From: Gamsiella multidivaricata
Lineage: Eukaryota; Mortierellomycota; Mortierellomycetes; Mortierellales; Mortierellaceae
Direction: 5' to 3'
NCBI RefSeq assembly: GCF_025024155.1
Contig: NW_026251743.1
Coordinates: forward strand, 305,631-369,630
DNA: 64,000 bases
The notes under the pieces were generated by a model. The model saw only the letters and a program-made list of their open reading frames with translations. It did not search any database and was not told the origin of the DNA. Below, in pieces: positions 1-11,598 of the stretch. Numbering within the stretch: position 1 is the stretch's first letter; every line of letters begins with the position of its first letter. The position numbers were made by a program, and so were the translations under genes.

Positions 1-1022
1 TAACACACTGCAGGGGCATGTGAACAAGGCGAAAAGGAGCAGTAGCAGCGTTGAGAACGATGTAGACGCACCAAAGTCATCTATCAGTAGCATGGTATCA
101 CAAAGGGGAGTCGACAGTCAAGGCAGTGAAGGAGAACGATTTGCTCCGGGACGAGCGTTTGAGAGGGTCTTTATCGGTTACTGTGCTAAACCATCGACCA
201 TTCCCTCCAGCATCGCATATTGGCACGATGATAAGCACGTCATTTTCAAGGATGCATATCCTAAGGTATTCCTTTATCCAACGCTGAAGGGAAGTTACAG
301 AAAGGGCATGGCATGTGATGATTGATAGCCATCTTATTGTCGATTCATTTGCAGGCAAAAGTGCATTTGCTGGTGGTGCCAAGGAGGGACATTGACAAGG
401 TCACAGAGCTGTCCGGCCCCGAAGGGGTCAACATCGTGGAACAGTTAGTGGAACGTGCGAGCTGGGTATTGGAAAAGTACGACCTCACAAGCTGAATGGA
501 ACTGGCCATTGTGCGGCGAAGAAGAGCGACTTATTCTGCATTACTTTGCAATGCAATTCAGGGTCAAGAAGACATCCCCAGTGCTCGAGTTCAGGATGGG
601 ATTTCATGTTAGACCAAGTCTCAAGTAATTGCTTCTGTGGCTCATGTTGTTATATCACAGTGTATACAGACTATAACAATACCTTCTGACAACAGTATCT
701 ACGTTACGCTCTTAATGATATTAGGCGATTGCATATGCATGTCATCTCACAGGATTTTTGCTCCGAGGCGCTCAAAAAGAAGCACCACTGGAACTCGTTC
801 ACCACCGCATTTTTCGTCACACCAGAGCAGGTCATCAGCGCTATTAAGGCCAAGGGGTCGTTTTCACCAACGCCGAAGGAAATGGCCGCTTATGAGGCCC
901 TTTTGAAACTGGATTTGAAGTGCAACCAATGCAAAGAAAGGCTCAAGAATATGCCGGCACTCAAGAAACATCTGCAGGAGCATTTTGATCTCAAGGCCAA
1001 GGCCAAGAGCCACCACAGCTAG
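1..1022 (+). CDS. hnt3/aptx-like: Aprataxin-like DNA adenylate hydrolase (HIT domain plus C2HE zinc finger), 5' partial
   Basis: Exons about 14-265, 355-476, 562-624 and 725-1022, with introns 266-354, 477-561 and 625-724 in matching phases; an acceptor-like tgcag at 9-13 implies earlier exons outside the window. The joined protein has the HIT core: a DAYPKAKVHLLVVPRRD strand, then FRMGFHVRPSLK, then the histidine triad LHMHVIS. It ends in a zinc-finger segment with CNQC and a distal H/E pair (KKHLQEHF). This order is characteristic of aprataxin/Hnt3, which removes AMP from 5' ends of abortive ligation intermediates in nuclear DNA repair. The single-frame ORFs here are exon fragments. A poly(A)-like aataaa lies about 100 nt downstream. 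Family identity is strong; orthology to a specific named gene is inferred. Confidence 0.88.
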
Positions 1023-1245
1023 ATCCAAGGTCTGGGGCGGATGATGCATACCCCGCACAAAAAACCGCTTTATTTATCTGCGATCCAGCCGCAATAATGG
1101 AAACGCAGCACCTCTGTACGAATAAAACTTTTACATGTGTATCATAGCAGGAATATTAAAGGAGCTGCAAACAGCATTTTCATCTTGTTTTTACTGTTTT
1201 ACATGTCGACTGCATGAAAAGCGCAGCGTAGATGGGGCTCCTTTC

Positions 1246-2616
1246 TTAAGAAGATGTCCGGGAGTGGTTGAATTTTGGTAGTGTTTGCATTAGGTACTCC
1301 AGATGTCTTGCGTGAATAATGCTCTGACTCTATAAGCGATGAAAAAAAAAAAAAGGAAAAAAAGGAAAAAAAGGAAAAAAGGAAAGTGCATGTCAGTTGT
1401 GCGAAAGCTACAATGATTCGCATTACCTGCTATGTCTCTTGGACAAGATATGTCCCCTCAGCCCCCCAAACATACCGTGCGGGCTCCGGAATAAATACGA
1501 CGCTCGTTGTTTTCGCCATAGATTACAGTCTTGTCCTCGAGTACTTCACCCTCGTGGGTCGAGCATACGGTTCCGATCACACAGTCATCGCCAAGCCATG
1601 TCCCGCTTTTGACTTGTGCTATTGCCAACCATGAAAGCAGCGTATGTTCAGTCTACGTTTTAGTCCGCACAAGCAGAGTAGACAATAGACATTATGAACG
1701 CATAAACAGAGTCCTTACATCGAACCTCCAGCGTGTTGCGGTTTCCCATCTTCGCACCCTCCATCACTGTTGGAAGTTAATGAGGACTGTCGCTTGTCAG
1801 TATCGTTCGTTTTGTTCTTTCATGCCAGGGAGGAGCTGAAAGTTCGCGAGTTATTACCACTTCCGACTTCAAAAACGTTGTTATCGCCAATAATCAGTGC
1901 GTCTGGACCTCTATTGGAGAAAATAAGTCGCCATGGATATTGGCCGATGATGTTCTTAAATATGCTGTAGGCCATTTCTATCAATACAGTCTGCATTTGC
2001 CTACCTATTGATGATGACCGCATTTTCCTCCACGATATTTCCACTGCCGAATATGATCGATCCTCCTGTCGCCCATACTTTGCATTGTGGGTGGAGTACA
2101 GTTCCTGTAGTCGGTATAGAGATGAAGGAAGGCCAGTGTCAATCGAATGGATATCGAGTGCGGTGTCGTGCTGTACCGCGCTTAAAGTCCATAGTCCTTG
2201 TTCTGGCTGCATTGGTCGAGATATTTCATGTCCAATGCGGCTTCCTTTCTTTTCCCTCTACGAATTGGGTCTTACCAGCACCTAATAAAGTTGTTAGAGC
2301 AGAAGGATATCAGGATACATCTCCATAGCCGCAGGCGGACAGAGGGTAGCAGTGTCCCTCTAGTAAGCTTACCGACAGTGATGTTTCCTCGCAGGTCATT
2401 GTCCTGGCAGACCAGTGCCTTGGTGCTAATTGTGAGTCTCGGTCTACAATATCACGATGTCGAAAGAAAACGCGGGCGTCCGTCAGTCCTTTAGTGTCAA
2501 TAGAAAGTTTCACCCTGAGCATGAGCCATTGCTCCGGCTCCCGCATCTCTGGGCTGCGTATCCTTAACTCTGGGCCACTGGTTGAAGTAGGTTCTGCGTC
2601 TTTACCGGGTCATCAT
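1246..2616 (-). CDS. DCTN6: Dynactin subunit 6 (p27), seven exons
   Basis: Exons on the minus strand: 2616-2606, 2443-2373, 2104-2005, 1910-1858, 1766-1719, 1618-1476 and 1329-1246; phases close to give 169 aa. The joined protein follows the left-handed beta-helix pattern of DCTN6: ALVCQDNDLRGNITVG, TVLHPQCKVW, IIFGSGNIVEENAVIIN, ALIIGDNNVFEVGS, KMGNRNTLEV and TVIYGENNERR, then a C-terminal helix EYLMQTLPKFNH. Human DCTN6 is about 190 aa. The p25/p27 pair caps the pointed end of dynactin, the cofactor that links dynein to cargo. The 11-nt first exon is the least certain part; another start at 2546 would need an unusual acceptor. The last intron contains a T-rich tract (A-rich on + at 1340-1383). 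It is convergent with the aprataxin-like gene. Confidence 0.85.
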
Positions 2617-2853
2617 CTTGAATGTATTGGGTTTCTTTTGCAGACTGATGGTATATGGCGTTGACTGATGAAGGTTGGGCAGAGGGGATAGAGGAGCGTG
2701 ATGTTTTGTCGCGTGAAAGTCAGGGCCGCGGTTAAGGGTACTAATTTAATCACCAAAAACGAGCACACTTCTTCACCTTGCTGATCTATCGCAAACGACA
2801 ACTTCACCCTCGTTCTCATTCGACATCCGGCAAACTGATCGCACAGGACTCAC
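2617..2853. promoter_or_regulatory. Divergent promoter between DCTN6 and the LYR gene
   Basis: This 237-nt gap separates two divergent start codons and must hold both promoters. I see no clear TATA box. Pyrimidine-rich stretches precede the LYR gene start at 2854. Confidence 0.5.
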
Positions 2854-4007
2854 ATGGCGCTCCCATTCTGGAAACATCCCGACCACAGGATCCCAACCTT
2901 GGGGCTTTATCGCTGCCTCCTTAAGACCTGCCAGGCTTTACCGACCTCGTGCGTGAATCAACCAGGCCGACGGCGCCGCCCCATAGCACGCAAAGGCAAT
3001 GGCCCGCCAGGTTCTAGCGACGCGTTGCCACAGATTAAGCGGAACTATCTGTTTGCGCTGATCCGCGACCGCTTCAGGTTTAATCGTCATTGCACCAGTC
3101 CACGGATGACGGCCGATCTTTTACGGGAAGCGGAAGCGACACTTGCCAAGCTGGAACAAGCCAGAGACGGGAACATGGCGATTAGGAGCGAGCTGCGAGA
3201 TCTTGTTAATGGACGAACTGGGCGACTCAAAGAAGTCATTAATCATGTAAGAAGGATCTTATGGTTCATCGATTGAAGTAATACAACAAGCACGGGCAAC
3301 AAGGACTCATTGTACCTGGACGTTGTCTCGCGCTTGCATTCTAGCTGAATGAACTCATCGGCTTTAAAGCTGGCAAAGAAACGCAGAGGTCGCGCTATCT
3401 ACGTCTGAAGCGCGCACATGAACAGGTCTGGGACACTCGGCCACAGTCCTCAATTGCCAAAGACCCATCATCCTACTATCGGATACCACTCAAGCCCGCA
3501 CTGTTTGATTTCCCTTCTGAGCTCAATTACTATCCTCCTGCTAAATACCCGATGCAAATGAAGAACCAGCGTGGCAAATTTAAAAACTTTGGTGGCGTGT
3601 TTTTGACAGAGGTCACCACCTCAGAAGGCTCAAGGTTTCCGAGGATCAGAGGTGGAACACAACCGGAATGGATCAGTATGATGCTCAAGGCAAGGGTATC
3701 GAGGTCTGTCAAACGTGTCTATCAATGGAAGGCGTTAGAAGAGATGAAGCAGATGATGCAGCTCGAAGAGCAGCTGATGAAGCGACTCGGGGTGGATGAT
3801 GTGGGCTATGGTAAGCAAAATTGCATGGCTGTGCCAGGAAAGCAAGTTTTAATTACTGCCGCTAACTTGGGATGTGCATTACTGTTTGATATAGTCGAGC
3901 CTATTGATCAGGCCCTGAAGGAGGTGAGGGAGTCTCATAAGAAACTCAAGTTCGATACAAACTCGCGGAACGTGCTCGATGGATCCTTGGATGACATGCC
4001 GACGTGA
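2854..4007 (+). CDS. LYR-motif protein of the Cup1/LYRM2-like type, mitochondrial
   Basis: Exons 2854-3246, 3345-3810 and 3895-4007 (introns 98 and 84 nt) give 323 aa. The N-terminal part carries the LYR signature: GLYRCLLKTCQALP, then RNYLFALIRDRFRFNR, then a helix LLREAEATLAKLEQA, and GRTGRLKEVINH at the end of exon 1. LYR proteins are small adaptors for mitochondrial Fe-S delivery and respiratory-complex or ribosome assembly. The long extension (residues about 130-323) with FKNFGGVFLTEVT and a basic C-terminal coil matches fungal Cup1-like LYR proteins rather than the 80-100 aa minimal LYRM proteins. No extended hydrophobic segment is present. The exact partner cannot be told from sequence. 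Confidence 0.72.
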
Positions 4008-4190
4008 TCTCTCCACAAACAGGACTCGTACAATTATATAATATACCACTCAGAGAATTTGGATTACATGTTTACATCAGATCGAACCCACTTTCATAGG
4101 CACGGCGCCTCACATGGACAGCTCATTGCGCAATATAACATGCTAAGTAAACTTCTTGAGCTGCACAGTACAAAGTGTCTAGAGATGCCC

Positions 4191-4896
4191 TCAATGACGG
4201 TTCTCCGGAGGCATGCTGACCACAATATTCTCCAGCTCCATATGCTGTCCTTCGTCATCCATCCGCTTCCTTTCTGTTGCCACCTCCTGTGCATGGTCAT
4301 TTGCCTCGTCTCTCTCCATAAAGACCTCCTTGACCATATCCAGATACGACTTTGTGGACGGTTGCGACCATTTCATTTCCAACGCCGTGGCCATGTCTCC
4401 GAGACAGACGCCGCTCTTGGCGTACATCCTGTACAGTGGTTCGAGCTCCGCATCAATCTTGGGCTGCTCCGGTCGGATTTCAAGGCGGTAGCGCTCCAGA
4501 GTCGGGTCCGATTGATAGAATGACTGGTAGTATTGTGTCCAGGTCAGATTTGGGTTCGGGATAGAGAAGAGATCAAAGACAATGTCCAGTGGAGGCGCTG
4601 GTCGATCATAAAAGATGACTGTGTGGACAGTCTTGGAGGGTCCCACAGTCCTAAACCACTCTAAGATCTCGGCTTTGGTACCCATGAAGACAAAGGTGGA
4701 CGTGTGACCGAGGGAGAGCGATATTTTTTCACCAAGCATTGGAGGCGTGACAATCCGTTTGTCGCCAGGGAGTTCGCCTAGATATTTATACGCGGTGAGA
4801 AAAGGTGAGCGCGGCTTTTTTTTTTTTTTTTTTTTTTTTTTCAAAAAACTTCTTATGATGCATACCCATAGCATATCCATATGTGAAGGAGCCCAT
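4191..4896 (-). CDS. Conserved-looking protein of unknown function, 205 aa
   Basis: Exon 1 at 4896-4866 (MGSFTYGYAMG) joins exon 2 at 4777-4191 across an 88-nt intron with donor GTATGC and acceptor CTAG; phase closes. The intron, read as coding in the single-frame ORF, contains a long homopolymer (T on +, about 4817-4842), which is why I reject the longer uninterrupted ORF. The protein starts with GELPGDKRIVTPPMLGEK, has a region rich in aromatic residues and prolines (residues about 60-120), and ends in a charged helix likely to be coiled coil (about 155-190). No signal peptide or membrane segment. I do not recognise the family. It is convergent with the LYR gene. Confidence 0.6.
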
Positions 4897-5231
4897 ATTC
4901 AGGTGTGTATAGATGCCTCTTGATTAGTATTAGTATTGAGTCGAGGGATGCTTGAATGGTTGAATGAAACGAATGATGCAAACGAATCGAGGACGAGTGC
5001 GGATAAAAGAACGGAGTGGCACAGCAGACAGTTGCGAACGTCAGGAAACCTAGATTGAGGTTTTATTCGACACTTATGGTGCTGTAAACCCGGCGGACGA
5101 GACCTTCCTTCAAATGGCCAGACCGGTGGATATTTTTCCACAAGATTCATAGCATCAACAGAGACGGACCAACTGACGGCCTGGATGGCTGGTCAGTCAA
5201 TGACAATTGCAATCGATATCCTTTGGCTTTC
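4897..5231. other. Intergenic, between the unknown gene and CENP-O
   Basis: Both flanking genes are on the minus strand, so this holds the CENP-O 3' end and the promoter of the 205-aa gene. An 83-codon minus ORF lies here, but it has no splice links to either neighbour and no recognisable domain. I see nothing else. Confidence 0.6.
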
Positions 5232-6241
5232 TTATGGAACACTACTTTCTCTTTCGCCAACGATCTCTTGCAGATGTTCAGATATTATCCGAATAAACAT
5301 CTATTCACACCGGGAAGACGGTTCAACCAGAATATGTGAGGATATAACTTTTACCAAGCATATGGTGAAAAAGTTTGCTGTAGAGGGACGTTTAGCCTAC
5401 AGTTATGTCGCGGTTAAGGTACTTCCTCTCAATCTCCCGTAATGGAACCCAGTGAGGAACGGTATGGTTGAAGACCTGAAGAGTGATCCTGCTTTTTTGA
5501 TTGTTCCGGCCCTCTTGCTTGTCGACGCGTCTAGATATCTCCTTGTTCCTAATCATCACATAATATGGCTCGTGGTAACTTGCTTTAGAAAGTTCAAATG
5601 AGTGAATAGGCGTTGGTTAGAGATGGTAATTCTTGTCGTAGATTCTGGATTCCATATGTAAACGAAGTTGAGCTCACTTCGTCCATACCGTTGGCGAATG
5701 TCTCGAAACGAATCCCAATTTCCTTGGGCGCAGCGGGAAAGTCATCCATGCGATATTTTGACCACATATCGTCCTCGATCTCGTTCGCATTGAATATCGT
5801 AATTCCAGTCAGTCGATACGCCATGATAATTTCTTGCATCTTTTTCTGGCCCTTGTCGTCATTGACAATTGATGGAGGGGACATCAAGGCTTTGTCTAAG
5901 TCATAGCGCAGTGGATGGAGAAGGTGGAAGGCATGAGAACTATTTGCATGGTAATTCCAGCGGTCCATATGAGCAAGTCCTGAGAGAACAATTGCTTGAT
6001 TACCATCAATAACTCCCTGTTCCTCCTCTTCGATCTGCTTCAACAGCTCTTCACGCTTTGCTTCCAGGGTCAGCACTTTGGTTTGGTGGCAAATAAAAGT
6101 AGAAGTAAGCTAACACTATTACAAGTCGAGGCCTGAGAGACGAACTGCCGAGCAATGCAAGTCCTTGAACATACGCTCCTGTCGCAGAATCTCGACATCC
6201 AGCTGCAGTGAAGATGGGGTTTCGCATGGCATCAAGTCCAT
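5232..6241 (-). CDS. CENP-O/mcm21: CENP-O / Mcm21 inner-kinetochore protein
   Basis: Exons on minus: 6241-6175, 6075-5689, 5582-5401 and 5300-5232 (introns 99, 106 and 100 nt), 234 aa. The N-terminus (residues about 12-45) is a coiled coil made by joining exons 1 and 2 (EILRQELLTLEAKREELL). The core has the CENP-O signatures YRLTGITIFNA, IGIRFETFA, YHEPYYVMI and HTVPHWVPLREIERKYL. The last exon (FIRIISEHLQEIVGERE) resembles the family's C-terminal helix; without it the frame would stop at 5392. CENP-O belongs to the COMA/CENP-OPQUR complex, which sits on CENP-A centromeres with CENP-P. The final intron is the least certain. Confidence 0.82.
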
Positions 6242-6457
6242 GTTCGAAAGGAAGACTAGTTGATATATTTTTAAAGTACCTATTTTCTATTGACGTTATA
6301 TCCCAGACGCGCTAGGGACAATTGAATCACGTTATCAATCCGGCCCATATAACCAGTCACAAACCACTCATAAACATAAACAGACCGCCAAAAAAAAAAA
6401 AAGAATGCCCTTCAAACTTCGAACGTCGCTCCACCTTCCCTATTCTGCTTATAACAC
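6242..6457. promoter_or_regulatory. Divergent promoter between CENP-O and RPA34
   Basis: A 216-nt gap between two divergent ATGs. It contains an A-rich tract (about 6391-6402) but no obvious TATA motif. Confidence 0.5.
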
Positions 6458-7621
6458 ATGGCACCAAAATCAAGAGAAAGAGTCCACAGCGATGTCGAAT
6501 CGAGCGGCGACGAGGGTGCTATCAAGAATCTGTATGTGCGACGTTTTTATTATCAACAGAATGAATACTGCAGTTTTGGACGACTTAACTCTATTGCACA
6601 CTGACTGACTGGGACTACGAGCAGTTGATGGAAATAGCACATGGAAACTGACAACACGTTTGCAACTCTGCCTTGACGCCGCAATAGGGATTACAAACCA
6701 CCTAAAGACTTCTCGTTGTACAAGGCCAAGAAACACACGACATCGGTCTTTGACGTTGACGAGACCGCCAAGCACGAGCTCTGGCTGATCCGCGTACCGG
6801 AGGGCATTTCCAATGAGGATCTCAGCACTATGTCCCTCACTCTACCTCCAGAATCAACGCCATCATCGTCAGCCTCAAAGGAGACCTTGACATTGGGATC
6901 TTTGAAAAAGAAGGAGGCCTTCTCCAACTCCTCTTCTGCCACTACGACAAAATACCAGCTGCAGACCATTTCGCCCGAGTCAGGATTCGCCGGGGAGATG
7001 CTTGCCCTCCACGCACTTGTCCCAGACTCATCGAAGGGTGGTCGCCTTGTTCAGGCACCTCTAGGTGTTCGTCGTCATCTCGCATTGCTCGCCCAGCCCT
7101 CGATCCCGTCAGGAGCGCCGTTGGCAGAGGAGATTCTGTCTAGGCCCATCCCCAAACGAGAGCAGCCCGATGGACTGAAAATGCGGTTCCAGTTCTCAGG
7201 CTCGGAAACACAGGTACCAGGCACCAAGCTGTCAGGGTCCGGCAAGGAGTTTGCAGCGCGTTGGGCCAAGACTTTAGAGAGGAGACGGCGGGAGCAGGAA
7301 GAAGAGTTGTTGAGGGTACAGCAGGCAGAGGAAGGCATTGAGACAGAAGCAGAAGTAGAATCTGAGCAAGCTGCAGAGGCTGGCGAGTCTGAGATTGAAA
7401 CCGAGGAGACTACTGCTATTGATAAGGCAGAAGAAGAGGCAGATGAGGAGGAGCAAGAGGAAGTTAAAGCTGAAGCAGTGCCAGGTAAGAAGCGCAAGGG
7501 CGATCACATGGACATGGATAGCGCAGAGGAGAGGAAGATCAAGAAGGAGAGGAAGGACAGGAAGGATAAAAAGGAGAAGAAAGAGAAGAAGGAAAAGAAG
7601 GCGAAGAGGGAGACTGAGTAG
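6458..7621 (+). CDS. rpa34: RNA polymerase I subunit A34.5-like protein
   Basis: Exon 1 6458-6531 (MAPKSRERVHSDVESSGDEG) and exon 2 6688-7621, intron 156 nt, 335 aa. The join gives DYKPPKDFSLYK followed by ELWLIRVPEGIS, the opening of the dimerisation domain of yeast Rpa34.5 / mammalian POLR1G, which pairs with A49 to form the TFIIF-like module of Pol I. The middle carries LSGSGKEFAARWAKTLERR. The C-terminus (residues about 205-335) is a Glu-rich stretch followed by a Lys-rich tail (KKERKDRKDKKEKKEKK), typical of this nucleolar subunit. An aataaa at 7690 is a plausible poly(A) signal. Identity rests on the N-terminal motif order plus the tail; weak primary conservation of the family keeps confidence moderate. 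Confidence 0.7.
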
Positions 7622-7689
7622 CAGTACGGGAGCATTCAACATCTACAACCAGCATTTGTACTCATTCACTCAGGAACGTTGCATCCGTC

Positions 7690-7695
7690 AATAAA
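7690..7695 (+). terminator. Polyadenylation signal of RPA34
   Basis: AATAAA 69 nt after the RPA34 stop. It overlaps the ATG of the next small ORF, which weakens that ORF's case. Confidence 0.45.
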
Positions 7696-8111
7696 TGTTT
7701 CGACAACCGGCTTTCATTTCTCGGCAACGCGATGCGGTTCCTGCAAACCGTAAGAAAGGCTCCGTCTTGAGGAGGGCGCTTCGCCATGAGACAGACTCCA
7801 CTGTAAGGCTTATTACAGAATATCCTGCTGAGGAGGACGTCGATACTCTTTCTTCAAAGCACACCTCTTCAATAGGACAATCATCCCTTACGCAGCTACA
7901 TAGCTTTATTATGGCCCATACACCTGCTGTTAATACTATGCATGGGCTTGAGTGGAGCGCCGGAGGTCAGCTGCATCGTTGCACATGGAGCCTATTATGT
8001 CTTGCTCTGTACTTCGGAAGCATCATAGAGGATGAGCCCAGGACTGCTGTCTCCGTTTGCGCTTTTGCCTGTTCGGCGATAGCTGTCTTGTTATTCTTCT
8101 ATGGTCTGTGA
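7695..8111 (+). CDS. Doubtful small ORF with C-terminal membrane segment, 138 aa
   Basis: An open frame of 138 codons starting inside the RPA34 poly(A) signal. The N-terminal half is polar and basic; residues about 97-137 contain two hydrophobic stretches (SLLCLALYFGS and VCAFACSAIAVLLFFYG). No family is recognised. It could be the last exon of an unseen gene, a real small membrane protein, or chance. Confidence 0.3.
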   Translation: MFRQPAFISRQRDAVPANRKKGSVLRRALRHETDSTVRLITEYPAEEDVDTLSSKHTSSIGQSSLTQLHSFIMAHTPAVNTMHGLEWSAGGQLHRCTWSLLCLALYFGSIIEDEPRTAVSVCAFACSAIAVLLFFYGL

Positions 8112-8815
8112 TGTCTGTCTTTTTCATTATCGGAGCTGACCGCTGTTGAAGTTATGAATGAATATGTGAATGGATGGGACTGGCTCTGACATGCCTGCCC
8201 CGGGACAGACAGGAGACAACACGAAACAAGGGAGGTGGCAAGGCCTATTTTAAAGTTCTATTATTGTCCTGCAACCCAGGGCTGAAACCAAGCAAACTTA
8301 TTAAACTAAATTTCCCTTGCCTTTTGTGTTTCTTCGCTGGGCTGATTGGCAATTGAAGGGAGGTGATTTTACCTTGAAGCGACCTATCCCTATACTTCCC
8401 ATCGAGGGAGACAGAAGATGCGCCAAATGGTCATCTCGAGGAGTCACTGCAGCGTGAAGCGCGACAATTCAAAGAAAGAAAGACTCGGATAAGCAAGCAT
8501 GTCCGTGGATAGATCATTAGTCCTGTCTTCGATCATATCCGGGGATATGCCAGGCTGTCGAACACATCCCGTCCTCTTGTATCTCCGTATCTATTAAGGC
8601 TTGCCAAGCAAAAAGGTTGCCGGAACGAAAGAGGCTGGCATTCTTGGCAGTGTATGCGCACGTTGACACCTGTAAAGTTTTTCGCGTCTCTTCACTCCCC
8701 ATCTCGCAACACACCTTCTTTTCACATTCTCGCTCTTTCCCTATACAGCCATGTTACAATACAAACCTAACTTTTATTCCCAACCCTGAATGGCTGAATG
8801 CTCTGCAATCCCGAG

Positions 8816-8852
8816 CCCAGCATACACAGCATACCCAGCATGCTCAGCAGAG
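8816..8852. repeat. Short imperfect repeat of a cccagca-type unit
   Basis: About four imperfect 9-10 nt units (cccagcata, cacagcata, cccagcatg, ctcagcaga). A similar unit recurs at 37078-37108. Confidence 0.5.
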
Positions 8853-11012
8853 CATCGCTCTGCGTCGGCGGTTCGCGGTAACCAAGACCGACAGCGATAC
8901 ATCTGATGGAGAGGAGAATGCCCACTAGCACTCTGCACGCTAGTACAATTAGGCCTGACCGTCAAAGTGTCTCCAGCTCCTCACTCTTCAAAAGCGCGAT
9001 ACATTGTATCCTCACTCGTCAACCACAGTGCAAAGAACAATATGTCATGCCCACACGCTTTCAGCCTCGCCTCCAATGACTTTTCCTTACGACCCGTCCG
9101 CATTTCCGAAAGGAGTCCATCAACATATATCTGTTTTTCGTTTGCCCCAAACCCCACTTCAACGCCACCCGCACCATTAGTTTTTCTCCACAGCATTGAC
9201 TCGTATTTTCAGACAAGCCAATATTTACTCCTTATACCCGACAGACGACATCACCCTTCGATGTCTCCAGGAGCTCTTCAGGTAAGTGGCAGCCCTAAGT
9301 CAGAGGGTGCAGGAGGCGGTGATTTACCGCACTTATAAGAGACGGTGACAGCGGCGCCACTGAAGACATAGCAAGTGCCTCCACCGAAGGAGCGAGCACG
9401 AGGAAGCACAAGTGTGGTCAAGTTGAGTGCGGTGCTTCTGTACGGTCTTCAACCAACCTACCTGTACCAATGTCGGTATAGTCTGTCTTTAATTTCGTGT
9501 GTCCTGATCACTGCCTTCAAGGTCACACAGCCTTTGTATGTGAGCATCGCGAACCTTGTAGTCATCCCTGTACCATGGTCTCTACCTAAACAACCTCTAT
9601 TTGCGTCTTACTGCTGCCAATCCTGAGATCTACGCTTCCCTCTCACCTCTCAATCCGCGCTTCTCGCTTCTATATTCTAATTTGTGCCTTGGTCTCCAAC
9701 ACTCCTCGCATCGCAACCGATTACCGATCGGCTTCTACTTGCTTTTTCTTTACGTTTTTCCGTGATCCTCATCCCGAGGGCGCCAGTCATCTTTTTACTG
9801 CGTCCTTTTTATGAAAGTCCCTTTTCGCACTCAATGAGCTTGCCCTCCCTATGCTGGACCTGACATACAGCCTGACATGCTTGTTATCACATCGCTCCTT
9901 AAAGCATACGTAGATGCACATTATCTATCTTTGAATCTTTCTTTGCACACCACACTCGATTATTCTTCAGCCGATGGCATCCAGATCCCTTCGCTTGACG
10001 TCGTGTGGCGGACCAACTCCTCGATCGCTCTCCATATTGTTCGTCTCGAGATTTATCCTGTCCGGCGCTTGTCCTCCTCGTCAGGGAGACGTACCAGAAG
10101 CCGCGTAATCACCTTGTAAGCTAGGTTAAACGGTCCTCTTCCAGATACTGCCATCCAGGACAAGCGCGACCCTTAACTCGAGAGATCCACAGGTGTGGCA
10201 TCCTGGGAATATTTAGTTCATCTGCCTCCTGCTCACATCTTTTCCCGCAATATACTCATGTCATTGTTATAATAGACTTCATGCATTTTCTTTCCCCGTA
10301 ACTCCTAGCTGTATTGGAGCTGCTTCTTGTTGTACCATCCTCTGCCCTTAATTTAAAGGAGCAATTACCAGCGTTCGTAGCCTTAAAATGCATGGGTCCT
10401 AAATATGGATCGTGCATGTCCTACGAGTATATCTGCCCTCCGTCTCCTTGTGTCAGATCTTAATTAATTCCAGCAGGTCGGTCTCTTTTTCAGCAACAGG
10501 ACAGACGCTTATCTTCTTGACAGGAGAATGAGTTCTTCAATGAACTCTCACGCACATCTGTACAGAACACCTGTCCTCGTCTATTTCGAATGTCCCATGT
10601 CCTTTGGTGCCGTTCCATCCTGGCTTCCCATGAGCTGCGCTCTTCTCCCTGATCCTTGGTTGTCTTGGTCACCTTGGTTCCCGCTTTTTGGCTGCTTGCT
10701 TGTCTTGGTGTTTTGTTCTTTTATTAAGAATGAAGGAATGAGTCCCCCCTTTGCATCATTCTTTCTTGTGTTGATCAATATCCATCTCCCCATTCCAGTT
10801 CCCCCACAGCCTTCGTTGTCACGACCGATTGTCGATCGTCAGTGCTCCCTCCAATCCTAAAAAAAGGTGCGTTTATGTTTATGTGTTACCAATATCTTTA
10901 ACATGCATATACTGCGTGCTGTGTGTTTGTTTGTGTTTGTACATGTTTGTGTGCTGCAGTTGTGCAGGACATATGCTACAACGTTATCCGTTCGTCAGTA
11001 TACGCACATCAA

Positions 11013-11062
11013 TAGCAGCAACAACAGCAACGGCAGCAGTAACAGCAACAGCATCAGCAGCG
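11013..11062 (+). repeat. Imperfect CAG/CAA trinucleotide tract
   Basis: A run of agc/aac triplets with occasional interruptions in noncoding DNA upstream of the kinase gene. Confidence 0.7.
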
Positions 11063-11544
11063 GTATGAGAAGAAGTAGGAGGAGTAGGAAGAGGAGCACG
11101 ATGAGGAGATGGCAGCTGCCAACTGGATGAGCAAGCATGTGCCTGTTCGTTTGGAATGAAAATAAAGATAAAAATACACTCATCTAGTCCATGGACAGGT
11201 TGTCAATGAGAGTGAGTGAATTGACGAGCATAGGATACGGCTGTATTTATTGTATTACATTGTACTCATATTCGAGGGCGAGTAACCTCCCCCTTCCTCC
11301 TCTCGCGTGCCCGTCAGTTTCTCTTTCCCTCTGTCTCCGTGTCCGCTCACTCCATCTCCTGCCCTCCTCACGATTCCCATTTTGGGTCTCTTCTTTCCTT
11401 AAAAGAGAGACAGAAAAGCATATCTCCTTCGAGCGGGCTATTTCCTCATCCCATCCGCATCCATTCTGACCGCCTCTGCCTTCGCTCTCTCGCGCTTCCT
11501 CGCGTCCATCCTCCCGTCGCTCTTGCCTTCTTGATCGTCTCCAT

Positions 11545-11598
11545 TTCTTCTTCTTCTCCTCCTCCTCCTTCTTCTCTTCCTCTTCTTCTTCTTCTTTG
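11545..11598 (+). repeat. Polypyrimidine cttctt/cctcct tract
   Basis: Nearly pure C/T over about 54 nt, the core of a larger C/T-rich zone. Pyrimidine-rich leaders are common in fungal promoters; triplex-type structure is possible. Confidence 0.7.

Noticed and set aside
4899..5150. 83-codon minus ORF as a first exon of the 205-aa gene
   Set aside because: A nearer start with a better donor and exact phase (4896-4866) gives a coherent protein.
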